The notes below the pieces were generated by a model. It worked only from the letters and a program-made list of their open reading frames with translations, made no database searches and was not told the DNA's origin. The position numbers and the translations under genes were made by a program. 64,000 nucleotides of DNA from Chloroflexia bacterium SDU3-3 (GTDB lineage: Bacteria > Chloroflexota > Chloroflexia > Chloroflexales > Roseiflexaceae). The stretch spans positions 197,975-261,974 of the forward strand of contig WBOU01000008.1 of assembly GCA_009268125.1 (NCBI GenBank), read 5' to 3'. Below are positions 1 to 9,214 of this stretch, piece after piece (position 1 is the first letter of the stretch; the number at the start of each line of letters is the position of its first letter).

Positions 1-42
1 GTATACTAGTCGTGCAACATCTACCCAGCAGCGGAGTTACCC

Positions 43-1557
43 ATGGATCGAATGGTCACCCTTGTGGTGGCGCTTGTGCTGATCCTCTCGATGGTGGTCG
101 AAGGCATCCTGTTCGCTCAGAACCTCGATATGCGCCAGCGACTCGCCAGCCAGCCAGCTGCCACCGCGGCCACGAACGCCGCCCCCACCGCCAGCGCCGG
201 TACCAGCGCCGAGCTTGAGCGCTACAAGCAAGACTATAACAAGGTCTTCACCGAGGCCCGCACGCTACGCGAGAAAAACGCCACGCTGAGCAGCGCCGCC
301 AAAGAGCGCGACGAGCTGAAGGCTCAGCTCAGCACGCTGCAGCAGGAAAACACCAACCTCAAGAACGAAGTGCAGAACCTGCAGACCATGAATACGATCA
401 ACGGCCAGGTCACCAAGCTGCGCCAGCTGCCGCCGCTGGCCAATGTTCCCCGATCGTTCATGAACCAGGCCGAGCTGCGCGACTACTTCACCAAAAGCTA
501 CGAGACCAGCTACTCGGCTGATGCCGAGGCCGCCGACCGAGCGGTGCTGCAGGCGCTCGACATGGGCGGGCAGTCCTCGACCGAGGACATGCGCAAATCG
601 CAGATCGAGACCATGACTAAGAGCGTGCTGGGCTTCTACGACCAGCAGACCAAGAAGCTGGTGGTTGTGACCAATCGGCCCCAGATGGGCGTCCACGACC
701 GCGTGACCTACGCCCACGAGTTTACGCATAGCCTGCAGGATCAGCACTATGACCTGAGCGCGATGTTCGCGCGCACCAAGGGCAACTCCGACTACGATCA
801 GGCCACCCGCGCCCTGATCGAGGGCGACGCCACCTACAGCATGTCGCTCTACGCCCAGAACTATCTCGACGCGATGGATGTGACCCAGTACCAGCTTGAG
901 GCCTATCAGGATCTTGATCTCTACAGCGTGATGTCGAGCATCAGCTACAGCGGCCCCTTGGTCGAATCGGCCATGTACTTCCCCTACCAGGAGGGCGCGA
1001 CCTTCGCCGCCACGCTCTACGCCAACGGCGGCCAGGCCGATGTCGAGCGCGCCTTCCGCAACCCGCCGCGCTCGACCGAGCAGGTGCTGCACCCCGAGAA
1101 GTACTACCAGGGCGATGAGCCGGTGGCGGTGACGCTGCCCGATCTAGGCCGTGTGCTCGGCTGGAAGGTGATGCACGAGGACACGCTCGGCGAGCTGACT
1201 CTGCGCATCTACCTTGAGCACCTGCTGCCGATCGATGAGGCCGTGCCCGCCGGCGAGGGCTGGGGCGGCGACCGCTACCAGGTGCTGCAGGGCGGCGCGG
1301 GTCAGCTCGCCCTGGCCATCCGCACCGCCTGGGATAGCCCACAGGAGGCTGCCGAGTTCGCCAGCACCTACGCCGACTTTGTGCAGGAGCTAGGCCAGGG
1401 CAGCGCCACCCAGCTGAGCGCCGCGCAGGGGCGGCAGCGCTGGCAGCTGAGCGGGCGGCAGATCTACCTGAGCCGCGCTGGCACGCAGGTGCTGGTGCTG
1501 CAGGCCCCCGACGCGGCCACGCTCGACACCCTGATCGCGCAGTTCCCCGGCCTCTAG
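43..1557 (+). CDS. Membrane-anchored gluzincin-type zinc metallopeptidase, family not recognised
   Basis: The 504-residue protein starts with a hydrophobic segment (about residues 5-25) that looks like a signal anchor. A low-complexity Ala/Thr stretch and a coiled coil (about 55-125) follow. A zinc-binding HEFTH motif lies at 225-229. A Glu in an EGDA context at 260 is the likely third ligand, which is the gluzincin arrangement. The protein is therefore probably an extracytoplasmic peptidase tethered by its N-terminus, but the substrate is unknown. The reading frame is intact. It converges with the PrsW-like protease gene, and a hairpin lies between them. The family assignment rests on motifs only. 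Confidence 0.75.
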   Translation: MDRMVTLVVALVLILSMVVEGILFAQNLDMRQRLASQPAATAATNAAPTASAGTSAELERYKQDYNKVFTEARTLREKNATLSSAAKERDELKAQLSTLQQENTNLKNEVQNLQTMNTINGQVTKLRQLPPLANVPRSFMNQAELRDYFTKSYETSYSADAEAADRAVLQALDMGGQSSTEDMRKSQIETMTKSVLGFYDQQTKKLVVVTNRPQMGVHDRVTYAHEFTHSLQDQHYDLSAMFARTKGNSDYDQATRALIEGDATYSMSLYAQNYLDAMDVTQYQLEAYQDLDLYSVMSSISYSGPLVESAMYFPYQEGATFAATLYANGGQADVERAFRNPPRSTEQVLHPEKYYQGDEPVAVTLPDLGRVLGWKVMHEDTLGELTLRIYLEHLLPIDEAVPAGEGWGGDRYQVLQGGAGQLALAIRTAWDSPQEAAEFASTYADFVQELGQGSATQLSAAQGRQRWQLSGRQIYLSRAGTQVLVLQAPDAATLDTLIAQFPGL

Positions 1558-1565
1558 GGCATAGC

Positions 1566-1590
1566 GAAGGGGCGCTAAGTGCGCCCCTTC
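1566..1590. terminator. Hairpin between convergent genes
   Basis: A perfect 10-bp stem (1566-1575 with 1581-1590) and a 5-base loop sit just after the metallopeptidase stop. There is no strong T-run on either side, so termination is inferred from position and stem strength. Confidence 0.5.
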
Positions 1591-1624
1591 ATGCTTGATC
1601 CTCTGCTCACCACCTGGCCAGCCG

Positions 1625-2602
1625 CTAGAACCAGGCCCACACCCCGCTGGTGCGCTCAAGGTGCTGCCGGATGGCCGGGATCTCGCGCCGCAGCCGCTCG
1701 ATCGAGTCGCAGTCCTGGTAGCGGTCGGCCATGCGCTGCTTCGACTTGCAGAAGGCCAGCTCGGTGATGCTGTAGTGCAGATGCCGCATGTGGCGGAACC
1801 GCACCACGCCGCCGCTCGATAGCGCCTGGATCTCGCGCCGCAGCCGCCGCACCGACGATGTGACCGCGCGGTAGTCCTCCAGATCGATCGTGCCCACCTG
1901 CACCTCGTCGCATAGCTCATTCTGCAGCCAGCGCAGCTCTTTGCGCCACGAGAGCACCGCCACCGCCAGCACCACCAGCACCCCGCACGACTGCACCAGC
2001 CACGAGAAGAACATGCCCGCCGCCAGGAATGCGGTCGTCAGGAAGTTGTGCGCCGCGTGGAACAGGATGGCCAGCAGCAGCCCGCCGAGGATCGTCAGAA
2101 TCCGCAGCCTGGGGCTTCGCTCGTAGCGCACCGCGCCGAAGGCCAGCCCAACAATGCTGGTGAAGAAGCCGTGGTTGATGCCGAACAGCACGCTGCGCAC
2201 CCAGAACAGGTTGCCCACATCGCCGTAGCTAAGAAAGTAGAGCGTGTTCTCGGTCATCGAGAAGCCGAAGCCGATCAGCGCGCCGTACACGATCCCATCC
2301 AGCGGGCCGTCGAACTCGCTGCGGGCCAGCAGAAATAGCCCGGCCAGCGCGATCGCCTTCAGCCCCTCTTCGATGGCGGGGGCCAGCCCCCAGTTAGCGG
2401 CGTTTGGCCCCAGCGGCGACTGCTCGATCGGGATGGAGAAGACCAGCTCGAAGAGCACGGCCAGCACGATCGCGGGGATGGCCCCCCAGAAAAAGGCGGC
2501 CAAGATCAGCATGATCGGCTCTTTCTCGTAGCGATCGAGCCACCAGATGATCAGGCTGTAGATGATGGTGGGGATAACAGCAGCAGAAATTGCGCCTACC
2601 AT
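1625..2602 (-). CDS. PrsW family intramembrane metalloprotease
   Basis: The 325-residue protein is polytopic, with about eight hydrophobic segments up to residue 218. A soluble, Arg-rich cytoplasmic tail of about 105 residues follows. The PrsW/CPBP-like signature residues are present: EE at 78-79, E118-N119 inside the motif MTEN, H144 in INHG, and H182/H185 in HAAHN. In Bacillus PrsW performs site-1 cleavage of the anti-sigma factor RsiW. A similar role here is inference, although an anti-sigma/ECF sigma pair lies at 35-36 kb. The cytoplasmic tail is an addition to the core family. A TATAAT at 2659-2664 (minus strand) could be its -10 element. Confidence 0.85.
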   Translation of the reverse strand: MVGAISAAVIPTIIYSLIIWWLDRYEKEPIMLILAAFFWGAIPAIVLAVLFELVFSIPIEQSPLGPNAANWGLAPAIEEGLKAIALAGLFLLARSEFDGPLDGIVYGALIGFGFSMTENTLYFLSYGDVGNLFWVRSVLFGINHGFFTSIVGLAFGAVRYERSPRLRILTILGGLLLAILFHAAHNFLTTAFLAAGMFFSWLVQSCGVLVVLAVAVLSWRKELRWLQNELCDEVQVGTIDLEDYRAVTSSVRRLRREIQALSSGGVVRFRHMRHLHYSITELAFCKSKQRMADRYQDCDSIERLRREIPAIRQHLERTSGVWAWF

Positions 2603-2765
2603 AGAGGTATATGTGTATAGCTGGGTGCGTCCACCCAGAACAGAGATAATACCTGACTATTATAGCATTACGCTACAATAGTCACTATTATGAACGAATG
2701 CTCATCAAGCTTTCGGGCCTGCTTGTCGCCTACTGGCAAAAGCGCGGCCCACTGAAGGAGATGCC

Positions 2766-3992
2766 ATGCACCCTATGCAGCGCGAGTCGCCCTACCCTAT
2801 GGTCGCCATCGAGCAGGCCCGGCAGATCATCCAGCAGCACACGCCGTCGCCTGCCGCCGAGGAGGTGGCCGCGCTGGCCGCCGATGGCCGCATCCTGGCC
2901 GAGGATGTGGTGGCAGCCGCACCCGTGCCCGACATGCCCAAGTCGGCGGTGGATGGCTACGCCCTGCGCGCCGCCGACGGGCTGGCCCCGCGCCGCGTGC
3001 TGGCCGAGATTACCGCCGGGGGGACGCAGGGCGCAAGCATTGGCCCCGGCGAGGCCGCGCGGATCATGACCGGCGCGCCGCTGCCCGCTGGTGCGGATGC
3101 CGTGGTGATGGTCGAGCAGACCAGCGAGGAGGGCGGCGTGGTGTCCATCCAGCACGCCCCGCAGCCCGGCCAGAGCGTGCACCCAGTGGGACAGGATATC
3201 GCCCAGGCCGCCCTGGTGCTGCCGCGCGGTGCGGCGATCGGCCCTGCCGAGGTGGGCCTGCTGGCCACGCTGGGGCGCACGCGCGTGCTGGCCTACCGCC
3301 GCCCGCGCGTGGCCGTGCTGGCCACCGGCGATGAGGTCTACGAGCCAGATACGGCCCCGCCGCCCGGGGGCATCCGCGACAGCAACCGCTACACCCTGAT
3401 GGCCGCCGTGCGCGCCGCCGGTGCCGAGCCGATCTCGCTGGGCATCGCTCGCGACGACCGCGCGACGCAGCGCGCCGCCATCCTCGCTGGTCTGGCCCAG
3501 GCCGATGTGCTGCTCACCAGCGGCGGCGTCTCCATGGGCACCCACGATCTGATCAAGCCGCTGCTGGCCGAGCTGGGCACGGTCCACTTTGGCCGCGTGG
3601 CCTTCAAGCCGGGCAAGCCCACCATGTTTGCCACCGTCGGCGGCCAGCCGGTGTTTGGCCTGCCGGGCTACCCGGTCTCGTCGCTGGTGTCGTTCGAGGT
3701 GTTCGTGCGGCCCATGCTGCGCCGCATGCAGGGCGACCCCGTCCCCGGGCGCCCGCACGTCAGCGTGCTGCTGGCCGAACACATCCAGGCCTCGCCCGAC
3801 CGCCCCGAGTACCAGCGCGCGGTTGTCAGCTTCGAGCAGGGCAGGCTGGTGGCCCGCTCCACCGGCGGGCAAGGCTCCAGCCGGCTGCTCTCCATGCGCG
3901 GCGCGAACGCCCTGCTGGTGGTGCCGCCACGCGATGGCGGCTACGCGCCCGGCCAGCAGCTGCTGGCCCTGCTCACCGGCCCGCTGGCCTGA
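2766..3992 (+). CDS. moeA: Molybdopterin molybdenumtransferase MoeA
   Basis: MoeA inserts molybdate into adenylylated molybdopterin, the last step of molybdenum cofactor synthesis in the cytosol. The 408-residue protein has the family landmarks in order: TGAPLPAGADAVV near residue 100, TGDEVYEP near 190, SGGVSMG near 255, and GLPGYPVS near 297 before the C-terminal MoeA_C domain. The start at 2766 is chosen because AAGGAG at 2755-2760 lies five bases ahead. An upstream in-frame alternative lacks such a site. No other cofactor genes are adjacent, so it is a stand-alone copy in this window. Confidence 0.95.
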   Translation: MHPMQRESPYPMVAIEQARQIIQQHTPSPAAEEVAALAADGRILAEDVVAAAPVPDMPKSAVDGYALRAADGLAPRRVLAEITAGGTQGASIGPGEAARIMTGAPLPAGADAVVMVEQTSEEGGVVSIQHAPQPGQSVHPVGQDIAQAALVLPRGAAIGPAEVGLLATLGRTRVLAYRRPRVAVLATGDEVYEPDTAPPPGGIRDSNRYTLMAAVRAAGAEPISLGIARDDRATQRAAILAGLAQADVLLTSGGVSMGTHDLIKPLLAELGTVHFGRVAFKPGKPTMFATVGGQPVFGLPGYPVSSLVSFEVFVRPMLRRMQGDPVPGRPHVSVLLAEHIQASPDRPEYQRAVVSFEQGRLVARSTGGQGSSRLLSMRGANALLVVPPRDGGYAPGQQLLALLTGPLA

Positions 3993-4005
3993 TGCCACGT
4001 GACAC

Positions 4006-4038
4006 AGCGAGGGCCGCCCATTAGGGGCGGCCCTCGCT
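4006..4038. terminator. Bidirectional hairpin between moeA and the solute-binding protein gene
   Basis: A perfect 13-bp GC-rich stem (4006-4018 with 4026-4038) with a 7-base loop separates two convergent genes. No T-run follows on either strand. Confidence 0.6.
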
Positions 4039-4056
4039 GCGCTGTCGTGCTGGCTG

Positions 4057-5859
4057 CTACTGGTCGCGCTTCCAGCTGGCCACGTTCCAGGTCAGCGGCG
4101 CAAAGGTGTCGGCCTGCGGCCCCTGTACGCCCTTGGCATTGGCCACCACCGCCACGCGCTGGAACAGCGGCAGCGCGGGCAGCTCCTGGGTCCACATCTG
4201 CTGCTGCTTCAAATAGAGCGCGGCGCGCTCCTCGGCCTGGATAGTGGTCGAGCCGCGCCGGATCGCCATATCGGCGTCGCGGAAGCACCACCCGGCGAAG
4301 TTCTCGCCCTGGAAGTTGTTCTCCTGCTTGGGCACCGCGTTGCAGCCCCACAGCGCCAGGCCGCTGGCGTGCAGGTCGGCCTTCCATCCATACAGCGCCA
4401 GCTCAAACTGCCGCTGGTAGAGCGGCCCGCCGGGGTCAAACAGGTCGGTGGCGCTCTGCTCGCTGATCTGCACATCCATACCGATCGCCCGCATATCGGC
4501 CTGGAAGCGCTTGGCGATGCCCTGGCGCAGCGGACTGTCCGAGGTGGTCAGCAGGGTCAGGGTCAGCGTGATACCGTCCTCTGACGAGCGGAGGCCATCG
4601 CCGTCCTCGTCGGTGTAGCCGGAGTCGGCTAGCAGCTGCTTGGCCTGCTCGGGGTCATAGTCGTAGCGCGTCAGCTGGTCGGCGGGCGCGGCCTCGGGCT
4701 GGAACGGCAGCACCCAGCTGTTCAGCACCTCGCTGTGGCCGCCCAGCAGATCCTCCACCATCTGCTTGCGGTTGGTGCCCAGCGCGATCGCCCGCCGCAC
4801 GCGGATCTCCTGCAGCGTCGGCACATCTAGGTTGAAGTCGATATGCTCCCACGTGGGCGTCGCGGCGTAGCTGGTGCTGCCGCCGTGCTCGGCGGCGTCG
4901 GCGTCCAGCGCCTTTATATCGGCCTCAAGCGCGCGCTCCGATGCGATCACATCTAGGTTGCCGTTGGCGATATTCGCCCGCAGCAGGTCGATGCTGGGCG
5001 CGAACAGGATGTCGAGCTTGGGGTTGGCTGGCGCGCTGCCGAAGTAGTGCGGGTTCTGCACCATGCGGATGGCGCTTGGCTCGCGCTGCTCGATCTGGTA
5101 CGGCCCATAGCCCACCGGCTGCTGCTCGTAGCGCCGCCACGCGTCCTCGCCCGCGCCATCCAGCAGGTGCTTGGGCAGCGGCGTCCAATAGCTGAACACA
5201 TAGTCGGCCCCGGTGATATCCGGCCTCAGCACCGCCTGGGTGGTATGGGCATCCAGCGCGGTGTACGAGGCCGTCTGCGCGATCTGCGTCAGCAGGTCGG
5301 GGTTGCTGGCGGTCGCCTTGGCGTGCTCGTAGGCGAACACCGAGTCATCCGCCGTCACCGGCTGGCCATCCGACCAGGCCAGCTTGGGATTCCAGCGGTA
5401 GGTGATCACCAGCTGATCGACCTGCGTGATCACCTGGGTGGCCGTGGTGGTGATCGCGCCGCTCGCATCCAGGTACACATCGGCCTTGCGGATCTCGGCC
5501 CCGCCATCTTCCAGCGTGGGCACCTGCTCCAGCACGCCAGTGGTGGTGTAGCTGCCCTGATAGATCAGCACGGGCGAGGGGAAGAGCAGCTCGCTCACCG
5601 GCGCGGCCCGCCGCTGCTCGGTCGAGGAGGCCTGGTAGGGCGTCAGCAGGTCGGGCTGGTCGGTCATGCCCACCGTCCAGGTGGCCTTGCGCGCCGCCAC
5701 CGCCTGCGCCTGGGTCGCGCTGGTGCCCACCGGCTGCACATCGCTGGCGGCGGTGGTTGCGCTCTGGGAGATGCCGCCCTCTACCTGGCAGGCGGCCAGC
5801 AGCGCTGGCCCAAGCACCACGAGGCACAGGCGGCGAAGGAAATGGGTTTGTCGATTCAT
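4057..5859 (-). CDS. ABC transporter solute-binding lipoprotein, family 5 (peptide/oligopeptide type)
   Basis: The start is placed at the ATG at 5859, which gives 600 residues and puts an N-terminal lipoprotein signal directly at the start: MNRQ, a hydrophobic core, then LLAAC with the lipidated Cys at 24. The remainder is a family-5 extracellular solute-binding protein. A calcium-loop-like DEDGDG stretch lies in the middle. The protein presumably captures a peptide or related solute at the outer face of the membrane. No permease or ATPase gene is adjacent, so the substrate and partner transporter cannot be named. Confidence 0.88.
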   Translation of the reverse strand: MNRQTHFLRRLCLVVLGPALLAACQVEGGISQSATTAASDVQPVGTSATQAQAVAARKATWTVGMTDQPDLLTPYQASSTEQRRAAPVSELLFPSPVLIYQGSYTTTGVLEQVPTLEDGGAEIRKADVYLDASGAITTTATQVITQVDQLVITYRWNPKLAWSDGQPVTADDSVFAYEHAKATASNPDLLTQIAQTASYTALDAHTTQAVLRPDITGADYVFSYWTPLPKHLLDGAGEDAWRRYEQQPVGYGPYQIEQREPSAIRMVQNPHYFGSAPANPKLDILFAPSIDLLRANIANGNLDVIASERALEADIKALDADAAEHGGSTSYAATPTWEHIDFNLDVPTLQEIRVRRAIALGTNRKQMVEDLLGGHSEVLNSWVLPFQPEAAPADQLTRYDYDPEQAKQLLADSGYTDEDGDGLRSSEDGITLTLTLLTTSDSPLRQGIAKRFQADMRAIGMDVQISEQSATDLFDPGGPLYQRQFELALYGWKADLHASGLALWGCNAVPKQENNFQGENFAGWCFRDADMAIRRGSTTIQAEERAALYLKQQQMWTQELPALPLFQRVAVVANAKGVQGPQADTFAPLTWNVASWKRDQ

Positions 5860-6288
5860 ATGGCTCATCTCTGGGAACACCAGCGGCCTAGCAACGTGAC
5901 GTTTGCGCTGATGTTGCTGCTACAAGAGGTATGGTCGTCGTTTATGCTGCGATCCCAAGTCTACCAAGCCCACCACTATTTGTCCAACCTCGCGGCCTGT
6001 TGCTGCTACGCTGCTGCGTTGGTTGAAAAAATGGCCCAGCCTTGGCCGCTACGGTCTTTCGCTGTGGGCGGATCATGGCCAGCGGCATCGCTCGGCCACG
6101 GCGCTGGATGAGCGAATCGGTGCGATTCGTGCTACACTTCTGGCGGGCGCACCTATTCCCCATCCGCCGCGCCCGGCCAACCAGCGCCGTACCCCTGCGG
6201 TGGAATACTTCTTGCACTACATCTCGCTAGCATGCCATTTTGGTTGTAGGAGAGGGCAGGGCATCGCGCTCTGTCAGACACGAGGAGG
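5860..6288. other. Intergenic region between divergent genes
   Basis: About 430 bp separate the divergently transcribed lipoprotein and repeat-protein genes. The only hint of a promoter is an extended -10-like TGC plus TACACT at 6130-6138 on the plus strand, without a good -35. AGGAGG at 6283-6288 is the ribosome-binding site of the next gene. No RNA gene or repeat was seen. Confidence 0.4.
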
Positions 6289-7503
6289 ATGATGGTGGCA
6301 AAACAATCAACTATCGTGCGCGAGAGCCAGAAACGCGCAGCCGAGCTTATGGAAGAGGTCAAGCGCCAGTCGCGCCCACGTCGCTGGCCCTGGCAGCCCA
6401 AGACCATCCGCGACATGCTCGATGAGCGCCGCGCCGATTTGGTCGAGCAGGCCATGGAGCGCAGCGCCCAGCTTGCCCAGGCCGCATCCGAGCAGCGCGA
6501 TCTGGCCCTGGCCGAGGCGCGTCGGCAGGCGCGGCCCCGCCGGTGGCCGTGGCAGCCGCCCACCGCCTACGACAAGCTCTCGGTTCGGCGCGACCGCGCC
6601 CTGAGCCTGGCCACCGAGCGCGCCAGCGCCCTCAGCGAGGCAGCCCAGGCCCGCCGCGACCAGCTGATGGCCGAGGCGCGTCGGCAGGCGCGGCCCCGCC
6701 GGTGGCCGTGGCAGCCGCCTACCGCCTACGACAAGCTCTCGGTCCAGCGCGACCGCGCCCTGAGCCTGGCCACCGAGCGCGCCCATACGCTGAGCGAGGC
6801 CGCCCAGGCTCACGCCAGCGATCTGCAGGGCAAGCTCAGCGCGGCGGTGCCTGTCATCCAGGCCCAGCGCGATCATCTGGTGGCCGAGGCGCGTCGGCAG
6901 GCGCGGCCCCGCCGGTGGCCGTGGCAACCGCCCACCGCCTACGACAAGCTCTCGGTCCAGCGCGCCCACGCGCTGGGGCTGGCCAGCGAGCAGGCCAGCA
7001 TCCTCGGCGAGCGCGCCCACACGCTGGGCGAGGCCGCCCAGGCTCACGCCAGCGACCTGCAGGGCAAGCTCACTGCGGCGGTGCCCGTCATCCAAGATCG
7101 GGCGGCCAAGGCCTCGCACCGCGCCCGCAAGCGCGCCCAGGCTGCCGCCGATGTGGTGCAGCAGCAGCTCTCGGCGGCCCCGGCCCACCTCAGCAGCGCG
7201 GCCGAAAGCCTGCGCGAGTCGGCTGGCAGCGTGGCGACGAGCGCCCGCACCGCCGCGCTGGCCCCCGTCGGTGCGGTTCGCGACCAGGTGTCCGCCGGGC
7301 AGCACGCGCTCAGCGAGGGCGTGCACGCTGGTCGCCGCCGCGTGCGGCGTGGCCTGCGCGTGGGCCGCCTGCTGATCTGGGCCACTCTTGTGGGTGGCAT
7401 CCTGGCCCTGCTGTTCGCCCCGCGCTCCGGCGACGAGACCCGCCGCAATATCGCCGGGCTCTGGCAGAACATCTCGCGCTCGCTGGCCCCCAGCGCCGCC
7501 TAG
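6289..7503 (+). CDS. Tandem-repeat protein with PRRWPWQP modules and a C-terminal YtxH-like membrane segment
   Basis: The 404-residue protein carries four copies of a basic, Trp-rich module with the core RPRRWPWQP near residues 29, 83, 136 and 207. Alpha-helical, Ala/Glu/Arg-rich spacers resembling coiled coil separate them. The last 60 residues hold one transmembrane helix followed by LLFAPRSGDETR, the signature of YtxH-like proteins. Topology is probably a large cytoplasmic repeat region anchored near the C-terminus. AGGAGG directly abuts the ATG at 6289, so the ATG at 6292 or GTG at 6295 may be the true start. Function is unknown. Confidence 0.75.
   Translation: MMVAKQSTIVRESQKRAAELMEEVKRQSRPRRWPWQPKTIRDMLDERRADLVEQAMERSAQLAQAASEQRDLALAEARRQARPRRWPWQPPTAYDKLSVRRDRALSLATERASALSEAAQARRDQLMAEARRQARPRRWPWQPPTAYDKLSVQRDRALSLATERAHTLSEAAQAHASDLQGKLSAAVPVIQAQRDHLVAEARRQARPRRWPWQPPTAYDKLSVQRAHALGLASEQASILGERAHTLGEAAQAHASDLQGKLTAAVPVIQDRAAKASHRARKRAQAAADVVQQQLSAAPAHLSSAAESLRESAGSVATSARTAALAPVGAVRDQVSAGQHALSEGVHAGRRRVRRGLRVGRLLIWATLVGGILALLFAPRSGDETRRNIAGLWQNISRSLAPSAA
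6511..6956 (+). repeat. Three 74-bp direct repeats inside the repeat-protein gene
   Basis: Near-identical DNA copies lie at 6511-6584, 6670-6743 and 6883-6956. They encode the module from AEARRQARPRRWPWQPPTAY onward. Only a few bases differ, so the copies are recent or kept uniform by recombination. A diverged fourth copy lies near 6360-6420. Confidence 0.9.
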
Positions 7504-7515
7504 CCAAGAAACACC

Positions 7516-7553
7516 GCGCCCCCGAGCCAACTGCGGCTCGGGGGCGCTTTTTT
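7516..7553 (+). terminator. Strong intrinsic terminator of the repeat-protein gene
   Basis: A perfect 13-bp stem (7516-7528 with 7535-7547), a 6-base loop and a T6 run at 7548-7553. Confidence 0.9.
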
Positions 7554-7569
7554 GCGTTTTGGCGGCGTG

Positions 7570-9108
7570 CTACGCGCCATTTTCCCTGGCTAGCATTGGC
7601 CTGCCGAGCGGGCCATCCACCACCAGCTGCGGCGCGCGATCCTCAAGCAGCAGCGTGTCGCCCTCTTGCTCGATCATCGCCACAAACAGATCGACCAGGC
7701 GCGTGTCCCAGCTGGTGCCGCGCCCGCGCAGCAGCCGCGTGAGCGCCTCCTGCGGGGGCATGGCCTTGCGGTAGGCGCGGTTCGAGGTCATCGCATCGTA
7801 GGCATCGGCGATAGCGAGGATGCGCGCCTCCTCGCTCAGCTCCTCGCCGCGCTTGCCGTAGGGGTAGCCGTGGCCGTCGATCCGCTCGTGGTGATCTTCG
7901 ATGATCGGTATGACATCGCCCAGCGCCCGGATCTGCCGCAGGATCTCGGCCCCGATCACCGGGTGCTGCTGCATGATCGTCTGCTCCTCGCTGGTCAGCG
8001 GCCCCGGCTTCAGCAGCACATAGTCGCGTATGCCGATCTTGCCGATATCGTGCAGCAGCGCCCCGTAGCGCAGCCGCTCGATCTTCTCGTGCGCCATGCC
8101 CGAGTACTCGGCCAGCCGCACGGCGTAGCGCATCACTTGCTCAGAGTGCCCGCTGGTGTGGGGGTCGCGGGCCTCGATCGAGGCGGCCAGCGCGGCGATT
8201 GTCTGGATGTGCTGCTCTTTCAGCTGCTGGTAGAGTCGGCTATTCTCAAGCGCTGCTGCGATCTGCGATGCCACCACCGCCAGCATGGTCCGTTCGGCGC
8301 TGCCAAACAGCGGCTGGTCGCCGTTGCGGGTTAGGCGCAGCAGCCCCACTGGGCCGGTGCGGGTCTGCAGCACGACCGACTCCTCGTAGCCCGGGCCTGG
8401 GATCTCCTCGCCGCCCGCCAGGTAGTTGTGGGCCTGGGTGAGCTGGGCTGGGTCGCACGAGTAGAGCGCCACGGTGGTGCCTGGCGTGGCGGCGGTCGCG
8501 CAGCCGCGCTGGGCCAGCAGCTCAAGCGCGTGGTCGTCGGGGTGGTAGAGCGACAGCGACAGCGAGTGCGGCAGGAAGCGCCGCCAGAGCAGGTTGACGA
8601 TCTCGCGCACGGCGGTGGTCGTGTCCAGCGTGGTGGTGAAGGTCTGGCTGATCTCGTAGAGCGCCACGATCTCCGACAGCCGCTGCTTCTCCTGCCGGAT
8701 CTTGCGCCACTCAAGGGTGCGGCGCACGGTGCGGTCCAGATCTTCCAGCTCAAGCGGCTTGGTGAGGTAGTCCACCGCGCCGAGCCGCAGCGCCTCGCGC
8801 GCCGACTCGAAGGTGCCATAGGCGGTGAAGACGATCACGTCGGTGTCGGTCGAGATCTTGCGCAGCTCCTGCAGCAGCCGGATGCCGCCCATCTCGGGCA
8901 TCTGCAGGTCGGTCAGCACCAAGTCGTACGAATCGTCGCAGAGCTTCTGCAGCGCCACGCGCCCATTTTCCGCAGATCCAACCCGATACCCATGGAGCCG
9001 GAGCGCTCGCACGCACACGTCGCGGACGCCTGTATCATCATCCACCACCAGCACATGCGGCGTTGGCAGCTGCAGGCCACTAAACTGCGGGGTCGTGGTC
9101 ATAACCAT
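7570..9108 (-). CDS. Response regulator with GAF-like and HD-GYP domains (c-di-GMP phosphodiesterase type)
   Basis: The 512-residue protein has a receiver domain at about 17-135 with phospho-acceptor D67 and a TKP lysine motif near 116-118. A helical linker and GAF-like segment (about 145-295) follow, then an HD-GYP domain (about 300-480). HD is at 353-354 in LLHDIGKIGI and GYP is at 414-416. HD-GYP proteins of the RpfG type hydrolyse cyclic di-GMP in the cytosol when the receiver is phosphorylated. The gene is the last on the minus-strand signalling stretch and lies 106 bp after another receiver gene. No cognate histidine kinase is next to it; the CheA hybrid upstream could be a donor (inference). 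Confidence 0.92.
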   Translation of the reverse strand: MVMTTTPQFSGLQLPTPHVLVVDDDTGVRDVCVRALRLHGYRVGSAENGRVALQKLCDDSYDLVLTDLQMPEMGGIRLLQELRKISTDTDVIVFTAYGTFESAREALRLGAVDYLTKPLELEDLDRTVRRTLEWRKIRQEKQRLSEIVALYEISQTFTTTLDTTTAVREIVNLLWRRFLPHSLSLSLYHPDDHALELLAQRGCATAATPGTTVALYSCDPAQLTQAHNYLAGGEEIPGPGYEESVVLQTRTGPVGLLRLTRNGDQPLFGSAERTMLAVVASQIAAALENSRLYQQLKEQHIQTIAALAASIEARDPHTSGHSEQVMRYAVRLAEYSGMAHEKIERLRYGALLHDIGKIGIRDYVLLKPGPLTSEEQTIMQQHPVIGAEILRQIRALGDVIPIIEDHHERIDGHGYPYGKRGEELSEEARILAIADAYDAMTSNRAYRKAMPPQEALTRLLRGRGTSWDTRLVDLFVAMIEQEGDTLLLEDRAPQLVVDGPLGRPMLARENGA

Positions 9109-9214
9109 ATGTCCTTATCGAAGGCTTGTTCAGAGCCGGAGTAGGCAGGCGCAGCGGGTCGGCAGCTGCGGGCGCTGAAGCTGAGGGGGCGGACCATGGC
9201 CTTGCACGTTGATG

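Noticed and set aside
2698..3069. Alternative ORF overlapping the moeA start
   Set aside because: Out of frame with moeA, low-complexity Arg/Pro/Ser product, no motif.
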